Below, piece by piece: positions 56,640 through 64,000 of a stretch of 64,000 nucleotides of DNA (its first letter is position 1; each line of letters starts with the position of its first letter). Below the pieces are notes generated by a model. It was not told the origin of the DNA and did no database searches. It worked only from the letters and a program-made list of their open reading frames with translations. A program made the position numbers and the translations under genes. Source of the DNA: Kappaphycus alvarezii (taxonomy: Eukaryota > Rhodophyta > Florideophyceae > Gigartinales > Solieriaceae); NCBI GenBank assembly GCA_002205965.3, contig NADL03000599.1, positions 62,001 through 126,000 on the forward strand, written 5' to 3'.

Positions 56640-57350
56640 CGTCGGAACACCGGGGAGGTGCGGGGTGTAGAGTACCGAGCTGCGCAGGCTCATGAAGGGG
56701 CCGATTCAATGATATTGGCGGCGATGGCGGCTTGAAGAGTATGATGAACAGCTGACAAACCCTGACCATTCATCCGTATTGGGAGGAAATCCTGGACCCA
56801 CGCTTGGTCAGTGAGTGGAACTCCGTTCAGGGACTCGTAGGAGCTCCGTTGAAGTTTATCGAATTGAAAGACAGCGCTCGAGGAGCGCGGGGGTCAGCCA
56901 GACGGAAAACGTGTGCCACGAGGCAAGCTGAGGCGCAAAGGCGATGCATGTGGGGACGTTCACGCGGGTCGGACACGCCAAGCAAAGGGTGGAGGGTGTT
57001 CTGAAAAGCCTCGATTTTGGCTTCCAGGAATGAATTGGCGGAGTGCAAGTCCTTGAGAGGGACACCTAATAGTTCGAAGCCTTCATTCGTGCATTCTTCC
57101 AGGGGAAGTCATGGTAGATGGCTATGCGGGAGAGGTTGGGGGTATAAAGCTAGAAGATTTGGGGTTTGCTTAGTGTGAGAAAAAGGACCACGACAGGGCC
57201 TTGGCACTGGATCAACCTGAACGCAGTGGGGAGATCGTTCAGCGTCCCAATCAGCATGCCATAATCGGCGAGCCATTGGTTAAGTAGAATGTTAGTGTAG
57301 TCCGGAAGTTTTGAAGTTTGGAGCGGAGGTCGGAGACAACAGGGGCGTCG
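56640..57350 (-). pseudogene. LINE reverse transcriptase relic
   Basis: Minus strand. The region after motif B reads ADYGMLIGTLNDLPTAFRLIQ (motif C ADD replaced by ADYG, about 57260), then EGFELLGVPLKDLHSANSFLEAKIEAFQ and HMHRLCASACLVAHVFRL (post-RT helices, 57050-56880), as in the 39 and 48 kb LINEs. Frames change several times. Confidence 0.6.
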
Positions 57351-57818
57351 AAAGAATTCGGGATAGTATACAGTCTTTGCTTTTTATTTGAAAAAAATCA
57401 GTCTCTTTGTTTTAATGGATCGAAGTGACTTTTTTGGATATTTATCACTCATTTCAAGAAAGGTGTGATTTCTGGTCTGGTTTTGCGTCATTTTCTTATC
57501 ATAGTTTCAATTGAAAAAAGTAGCTTAACTGCTCAGTTTGCTTTCATTTTGTTTTCGGACCTAGTAGGCTCGATTTCTGCCGGTTTTGACTATAATTTGT
57601 ATAAAAAGTAGTCGTATGATGAGTGAAGTAGACCAAAAAAAAGTCAAGCAGCAAGATCATTGCACCGTAAAGGGTTATGGGATCAGTCTAACAGCTTCTG
57701 TGCACTTCTTTGTCATTAACCCTACAGTCACGTTACTGTGTTCTCTCATAGAGAATACTTGCTATTTACTTTTCAAGGTGCTTATTTCGAGGGTGACTAA
57801 AGTACCATTAAGGAAGAT

Positions 57819-58290
57819 ATGAAAGTTCACAAATTCTATGGTTGCATTGGGGAAGACTTTCAGCGTTGGATCGCCCGTACAGAAGCAGCACTGGTAGCAA
57901 AGGATATTCTTTCTGTCGTCGATTCGGACGTTCCCAAGGGAAAGGATGATCAGAAATCCACATTGACTGCGGATGTGACGAGAAAAGTGGCTTTTGCTCG
58001 AGCTATCATTATTCCGGGGCTTGCTGACCGCCCCTCTTCGGCTATGTTTACCGGTGAAGCAGAATGATTTCCAGATGTGAAGCAAACTGAGGGATAGGTA
58101 CTCTGTATCCAGCACAGCCACACAGATGCAGCTTCAGTCCAGAATTGGCAGGATGTCATACCGCCACGATCCCATGCAATATTAACAGTAATGGAGCTGT
58201 TTGTGGGACAGTCCATTCCTGGCGTTCATTCGACGATTTTGGAATTGGCCCGGAATGGGGGACAAGTCTACTATATTTTCAGAAATTAGT
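57819..58290 (+). pseudogene. Ty1/copia gag, N-terminal part
   Basis: The ATG at 57819: KFYGCIGEDFQRWIARTEAALVAKDI is typical of the copia gag N-terminus (UBN2-like). It stops at 58067, and in other frames continues with HTDAASVQNWQDV-like gag sequence to about 58290. The matching C-terminal part of gag is found only at 61.8 kb. The AT-rich 57360-57818 may contain the 5' LTR or leader, but no LTR end was fixed. Confidence 0.6.
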
Positions 58291-58399
58291 ACTCAACTAA
58301 TTAGGCAATTTGTACAGTTCATATACTGCGATTTTATGCACATATGCAGTACTGTACGTGTCATTCGTAATTCCAACCGAAGCCATACAGTACCACCTC

Positions 58400-59380
58400 C
58401 TAACCTCTGCCGTCCGCAGAAATCACAGCTCCCTCAACCAGTCCCTCCTCCCCGACCACCTCGTACTCGAACCCCTGCTCGCTCTGCTTCAAACGGTGGG
58501 GCCCCGCAAGGCGTCCAGTCAACAATCACCACTACCATTCAAGAGCAACGCCTCCAAGCATACCTAACCTCTCCCCCGCAACATGAAACTGCAGCCCAAC
58601 GCCTACTGAGGAATCTTAGCTGCCGAAGCCGCTCTGCCAACTCCATTTTCCTCACGCTCCCGGACTCACGCAGCTCCAGTCGAAATTCCCCCGAGATCTG
58701 GACGTACATGGTCCTACCGCGCCTCAGCAACCCGGTTTTCAGTGGCGTCGACCGATGCCCTCGATTTTTGCTCTCCCACGCTCGCTCCCCGCCCCTCTTT
58801 GACCCGCTTGGCAGACATACAACTCACTACCCACCTATGGAAGGAATTCTTCGAAGGCACAAACACCTACGGAACAAGCTGTTCTCCCTGCTTCGGCAAC
58901 CATAGGCAATGCTTAATCCCACCCTCGAGTACACCTTCCCCGCGGAAAACCACCTCCCGCCCCAAGATCGTCGCAAGATTGACATCTTAATCAACAACTA
59001 CGAATTCTCTCCTCGTCTCTGCGCAATAGATGTCTTTATCGCAAGTACGTACACAGCTGCCGCCATACCCGTACACCCGCAAGACCTCAGGCGGAGCCAC
59101 TTCCCCTGTGGAGACCAAGAAGAGGGCACGCTACGCCGACCTTTGCGCAACAAAAAACGCTGACTTCTTCCCCCTCGGGTCTGACACACACAGGGCACTG
59201 GGCTCCTCTGCTCCACATGCGCTAGGGAAGGTCGCCGCCTTCCTCTCTACAAGGTGCGGCACTACCGCTGCCTTCGAATACGACCGCTTGGTCACTACCC
59301 TCTCCTCCCTCGTTCTCCAGCTGGCGGCCCATGCCGTATCTCACCGTGTTTTGTCCCTCACATCACCTGATGCCTGAGTG
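58400..59380 (+). pseudogene. LINE ORF2 C-terminal fragment inserted in the copia gag
   Basis: GVQSTITTTIQEQRLQAYLTSPPQHETAAQRL (about 58510-58610) and, in another frame, KKRARYADLCATKNADFFPLGSDTHRALG with the final HAVSHRVLSLTSPDA (59130-59377) resemble the post-RT and terminal regions of LINEs. 5'-truncated and frameshifted. Confidence 0.55.
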
Positions 59381-59589
59381 ACCCTGCTCGGTTTAGTTAA
59401 TATTTAATAAAAGCGTTTGTTTGTTCAAATAGAACACAGTAATGTATACAATTGTGAGTTGTGAAATGTGTTATTCTGAGGAGTGATGAAATACGGATCT
59501 GGATGGTTATGTAAATAAATAATGACTATTTTATAAAGTTTAGGCTAACCAAGGAAAGCATTACTAAGGAAAGGGAATAATGCAAATGG

Positions 59590-61430
59590 CAAAGATTTAT
59601 TGATATACTATAAAAGATTTGCAAGTCTTTTCTTCGCAGCTTTCTTTTGCTCTAAACGGTTTCTAATTATCCACCTGCGTTCTTTTAGAGTTCTGGGTTG
59701 GACGAACTGTTCTCCGTAGCACTCGACGCCGTCTTGAGCCTTCGACCTTGCAATTGCATCCATCCAGGCCCTTCTTCGAGCTTGCTGCGCACCTTCTTGG
59801 GCTCTTCTTAACTCCCCATTCAGGTCCTTCTCTACCTGTTCTTCACGCCTCTTTGCTTCGAGAGACTTCAGCAGTGCAATGACATCTAAACTTGATACCT
59901 CAATACCCATTGTAGTGTCAACAAATCCAGCCTTCACTTTAGGACCAAGAGGGCCTCCCCGCATCATTTGAGCAGTATTCATCCTTGTCGTCTGAAAAAC
60001 TTCGCTGACAGGTATCATTTCCTGACAGCGAGTTGACTTTCGAACGAGTAACCCTGCAACAGAATTCAAGTTGAGAGGCCAAAAGCCAGCCTTTTTAAAC
60101 CCGTCCATGACATTTTTTTGCGTAGCAGCCTTCTTAAATCCTACTTGAATTGAATTCCAAACATATCTTTCATGCAATTTTGCCAACCCTGTTGACAACT
60201 GACATCCATATGTTAACGAAAATTTCATGACGGCTTCATTCGCATAATGCCTGAAAGGCCCAAAAACTGATACATCCAAAGGTTGCAAGCGGTCGCTTGT
60301 ATGTGCTGGCAACGCAATTGTCGCAATTCGTGCCCTTCTCATCTCCTCAATTGCACTTGACAGCAAATGGGAGCGGCATGCGTCAAAAAATAAAACAATC
60401 TATTCTTCAACAGGATGTAAAGCTCGAACGGATTCGATGAAGCGCGACACCCATTTACGGAACACATATCCATCGAAACTGCCAGCATCACGTCTCAGAA
60501 ATGCAACCCAGCTTTCAGGCATCAAATTCGACATCCTCTAAGTACGTATTCCATCACTTAGTCTCGGTTCTTGAATACCCTTGAAAACTACGGCAGAGGC
60601 CACGCATTCGCCAGTACCACTTACAGACAACAGAACAGATATGCGGTTCCCGTACTGAAAACTAACCCTGGGCCGAGACGCTTTAACTCCAAAAGATGTG
60701 ACTACACGCTTCCCCTTCTTTGCAAATAAATCCCGCCCAGGAGAAAAGCCTGATTCATCCAGATTGTAGACTTGACGAGGGGCCTTGATGTTGTAAGTCC
60801 TGTAAACCAACTCCACTCGTGCAAAAAAGTTAGTTAATGTTTCAGCATTAAAACATTGAATAAGGAGCTGATCCACAGGACGACCAACGTAGGAGCTAAG
60901 CTTGTCAGAATTGCCTTTCAGAAAGCTACGAATCCAGAAAAGAGAGAATTTAGCCTCAATTAGGCCTCCAAATGCTTTCCCATTCCTTGCTAATTAATCA
61001 CAGTACTGACCTGCAATGTTTCACAAGTCTTCATTTGCCAAAAAGGGCCCTTTTGTCAGTCTAAGTGAAACTCAACCAACAATTTCTTTCTCTCGTTCCA
61101 ACGAGAAAACTGTGGCACCGTTCGGCCTTTCCGAGGTGATAAAGAAAGAACCATTCTTGTTTTGGCTTATCTGTGGTTCTGCCCGTTTGCTCCAGCGCTG
61201 CAAACTTGATTTGGAAATCTTGAAGAGTCCATTGCCTGTGGTGACACAGACGCTCCAACAAGAATCACCCGCCCAGATTCTTTCCAGTGCTTCGAACAAG
61301 GCACTGATGGCATTCAGCGCCATCTCCTTCGTCGCAAAAAAGGAATGTGTCATTACTGTGTTCAGAGGTGTATCTGAATTTGAAGTTGAAGGGATCAAAT
61401 AACAAGCCACCAATAGATGGTGTCGTGTCT
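59590..61430 (-). pseudogene. pogo-like (Tc1/mariner superfamily) transposase, recently inactivated
   Basis: The N-terminal DNA-binding part (61413 to 61072) has the helix-turn-helix-like FKISKSSLQRWSKR. After a frame change comes NGKAFGGLIEAKFSLFWIRSFLK (about 60950). The catalytic DDE_1 domain runs in one frame from 60876 to 59608: VYNLDESGFSPGRDLFAKKGKRV (first Asp), a TAG at 60538-60540, a TAG at 60400-60402, FFDACRSHL (second Asp) and HTSDRLQPLDVSVFGPFR (third Asp). The C-terminal 100 residues are charged and coiled-coil-like. All three acidic residues are intact and only two stops interrupt 420 codons, so inactivation is recent. TIRs were not found by eye. Confidence 0.8.
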
Positions 61431-61795
61431 ATTAGGGATCAAAGATTATTTTAACCAGTGGATACAGTTGGGTGACTGCTTGATGTTTTTGATTAGAATA
61501 TTCATTTATTGCAAATTTTTTATAAGGCTATTTTTATAATTCTATTACCAGTTTCCCGGGGAAAATGTTAGAAAGCGCAAATTGGGCCACTTGGGCCCTA
61601 TTTATCCCATTGAAACCCATTTATCCAGTTGTCATGACAATGACTCCATTGTAAATATTATCGCCAGGTTTGGTGTTCTATGCATGGTTTGTTCCAGAAC
61701 TACGCCCTTCCAAAGATAGGTGACTTGCAAGGACGAGAAAACATTTTGCGAAATTGTTCAAAATTTGTTTTGAGTTTTAGGTTTTTTTACCGGGA

Positions 61796-62400
61796 ATGTT
61801 TTTTTACTGTCACACAAACAGCTCTCACACTGCTATGTGGACGCCTACAACAAAAGTTTCAATAGGCTTGCTTCAAATGGTACAGCTGCTTCAGAGAATC
61901 TTCAAGTTGCTACATTTTTGGCGTCATTTGAGGATAAACAGAAGTCTCCACCCGGGTTTGTTATTGCTTCATTACAGACGAGCAAAGGTAAACTTCAGTG
62001 GGAGACTGTCAATGCTGTTTTATTGCAGGAACACGATGATCAGCAGTCAAGAAAGAACTCTTCAGTCGCATCCAAATATGGGAACAGTGGTCACTCCCAG
62101 GCATTGTCTGCAAGCGGTAGGCGACCAAATCGCAATCAGAGACCGAATTAGCACTCAAAAGCAGAGACTCTTTGTTGCTTCAGGTGCAATCATATTGGAC
62201 ACATTGCAAATAACTGCTACCTGAACAGAAAGAGGGATGGAGACAGAAATGAAAGGGCAAGCTCTCGCGAGGATAGCTCAGATTCGTGGGCTGCACAGTT
62301 GCTCCTAGCACATGGACCAAAGTCGGACGACAACTGCAATAGTTTTGAGGGAGTTCATTCCGCACGGCGGTGTAAAGCTGAAAAGTCAGAGTGAGCAGCT
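61796..62400 (+). pseudogene. Ty1/copia gag, C-terminal part with zinc knuckle
   Basis: 61837-62151 reads VDAYNKSFNRLASNG, VATFLASFEDKQKSPPGFVIASLQ and LQWETVNAVLLQEHDDQQ, the typical middle of copia gag. A frame change follows, then a perfect CCHC knuckle CFRCNHIGHIANNC (about 62179-62220), and a Ser/Asp/Glu-rich linker to a stop at about 62394. Continues the gag begun at 57819. Confidence 0.7.
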
Positions 62401-62403
62401 ACA

Positions 62404-64000
62404 TTGGGAAACATTGATACAGATAAGGACTCCTTAGTACTTGATTCAGGGGCATCTGATCATATGGTGTGTAGTAAGGAGTGGCTACAGGCGGTTCAAG
62501 AAATCGTACCACGTGGCATCGTCCTAGGAGACGGAAAGATATTTTATGCGACACAATCAGGCACCCTTCTACTGCGAATTGCAGTAGGACGTCGTGAAGA
62601 GATGTTCGATCGAACAATTGTGTTACGCATAGTCTTGTTTTTCCCCGAGCTTCAAACATCGCTTATAATGTGTTCGATGCTTTGCGGTCAGGTCCATGAT
62701 ACCAGCTTTAGAGGGGCTAAATTTAGGTGTATCCTGAATGAGACGACGATGTTTCAGGACAAACTAGTCCATGGTGTCTGCAGAATTGAAGAGATTCCAG
62801 TGGCACCTGAAATTGTTTGTGCTACTGCGGGAAGAGATGACTGCAGTTCGGATTCAGAATCAGCACTGCAACTATAGCATCAGCGAGTCGGCCATGCAAA
62901 TATAACGAGCATCAAAAGATTGTTAAGTTCTGGCGCTGTCACTGTCAAACACGAACCGAAGTTTCGTTCAACAAACTGGTGCGACAGCTGTCTCAAATTG
63001 AAACAGGTTCGGCAAACCCCACGTACACATCATCAACCATTCGCAGAGTAAGGGTGAGGTAATTCAATCAGAAACATGTGGCCCTATTTTTGTAAAATCG
63101 TTTCCAGGTTGCCAGTGCTTTATTTTATCTGTCGATGAATACTCAGGCCTGATTCGCATCCAACCGATCCAACGGAAAAAAGACGCCCTGGGCCAGTTTA
63201 GACTATATATAGCTTGGCTAAAGAGGCAATTTGACTGCAAAATCAAACGGTTGCATAGAGATAATGGAGGGTAATATATCGCTTTCAGGGAGCATGGAAT
63301 TGAGCACACCACCGCGCCGACTTACAGTAAAACCGTGCCAATGTCGTGCCAATCGCACTATCGATGAATTTTCAAGAACAATTCTTCCGCATGCGGGTCT
63401 TGCGAAGGTATTTTGGGCAGAGGCGGTTTTCCATGCTGCAAAAATCAAGAATAACTTCTTCTGCCCTCGTAACTCCTCACGTACCTCCCTGGAGATTTTG
63501 ACTGGCAAGAAGCAGGACATATCGTTTTTCAGGGTGTTCGGATCACTAGGATGGTACCATGTACGCAAGTAACTACGCGGAAAACTCGACCAAAAATCAC
63601 AACTTGGTGTTATTATCTTCTGTTTACACAGCCTTCAGTACAAATTATGTATTACGAGCCGGCGTGAGGCTTTCATCACTCGGGATATCACAGTGATCGA
63701 GAATAGGTTCCCTCCACGCCAAAAAAACATTCAACAATTTGAGTCACCTGAGAGTCATATAGAAGAAGAGTATTTGATTAATGACGAAACTGACGATGTG
63801 CACCGGCGAACTACCGAGGATATCGATGTAGAAACCAGCCCTGGTCTTCTAAAAAGTGCCACAGAGAGTGGCAGTGATCTTACACAGCTAAGTCCCGAGA
63901 TTTTGAAATCTGGAATAGATACTCTAGAGCATGTACCCTTGTCTGCACAGGAATGGAACGATCATGTTTCGTGTAATGGTGCAAAATGCCTAGCTACTGT
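62404..64000 (+). pseudogene. Ty1/copia pol: protease, integrase, start of RT; runs off the right edge
   Basis: The protease active site LVLDSGASDHMVC is intact (about 62436). After a TAG at 62875-62877 the same frame continues with the integrase zinc region HQRVGHANITSIKRLL and CDSCLKLKQ (HHCC). Core: SVDEYSG (Asp, about 63130), LHRDNGG followed by a stop where Glu is usual (Asp, about 63260), then LAKVFWAEAVFHAAKIKNN (63400-63455). From about 63660 EAFITRDITVIENRFPP and an acidic linker lead towards the RT outside the window. The order protease-integrase-RT identifies copia. Stops and frameshifts throughout. Confidence 0.8.

Overview
The window looks like nuclear DNA of a photosynthetic eukaryote, most likely a red alga. 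This is an inference from three things. A thylakoid-lumen pentapeptide-repeat protein with a bipartite plastid targeting leader is encoded. The few intact genes are intronless or carry one short GT-AG intron. The rest is a dense graveyard of transposable elements. No prokaryotic operon structure, rRNA, tRNA or CRISPR array was seen. Only four intact host-type genes stand out: a C2H2 zinc-finger protein (2703-3458, minus), a thylakoid-lumen pentapeptide protein (30091-30714, plus), a Maf-type nucleotide pyrophosphatase (34198-34812, plus) and a two-exon histidine acid phosphatase (36187-37475, minus).

Region by region: 1-2280 is the gag/pol 5' part of a Ty3/gypsy element (minus strand). 2.7-3.5 kb holds the zinc-finger gene, followed by tandem repeats. 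5.8-6.4 kb is a DDE transposase relic. 11.4-13.6 kb is a PIF/Harbinger-like pair (Myb/SANT-like gene and transposase, convergent). 14064-20557 is a complete Ty3/gypsy element with both LTRs, a probable target-site duplication and a primer-binding site. 21.9-29.65 kb combines a Crypton-type tyrosine recombinase, an array of nested palindromes and two unrecognised genes. 30-37.5 kb is the host-gene island, with one LINE relic. 38-49.9 kb is mostly LINE relics plus the 3' half of a second gypsy element (about 41-43.9 kb). 50-55.3 kb holds two more DDE transposase relics and an unassigned broken gene. 55.7-59.4 kb has LINE relics, and 57.8-64 kb a Ty1/copia element split by a LINE fragment and a pogo-like transposon.

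The most striking observation is an extra gene in the gypsy family. It lies between the integrase and the 3' LTR, on the opposite strand to gag-pol, and occurs in two diverged copies (14890-16144 and 41499-42760). Its N-terminus copies the histone H3 tail: Lys4 and Lys18 are kept, Lys9 is Leu in both copies, and Lys27 is Val in one and Met in the other. There is no histone fold. The tail is joined to an unrecognised domain, a segment with conserved Cys and His boxes in the order of a papain-like cysteine peptidase, and a very basic C-terminus. Both copies are broken by frameshifts or stops, but the shared changes argue for a real ancestral protein: a retrotransposon-encoded, antisense histone-tail mimic. 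Second in interest is the array of about eleven palindromic units (TGTGTC-N8-GACACA in inverted pairs) beside the tyrosine recombinase.
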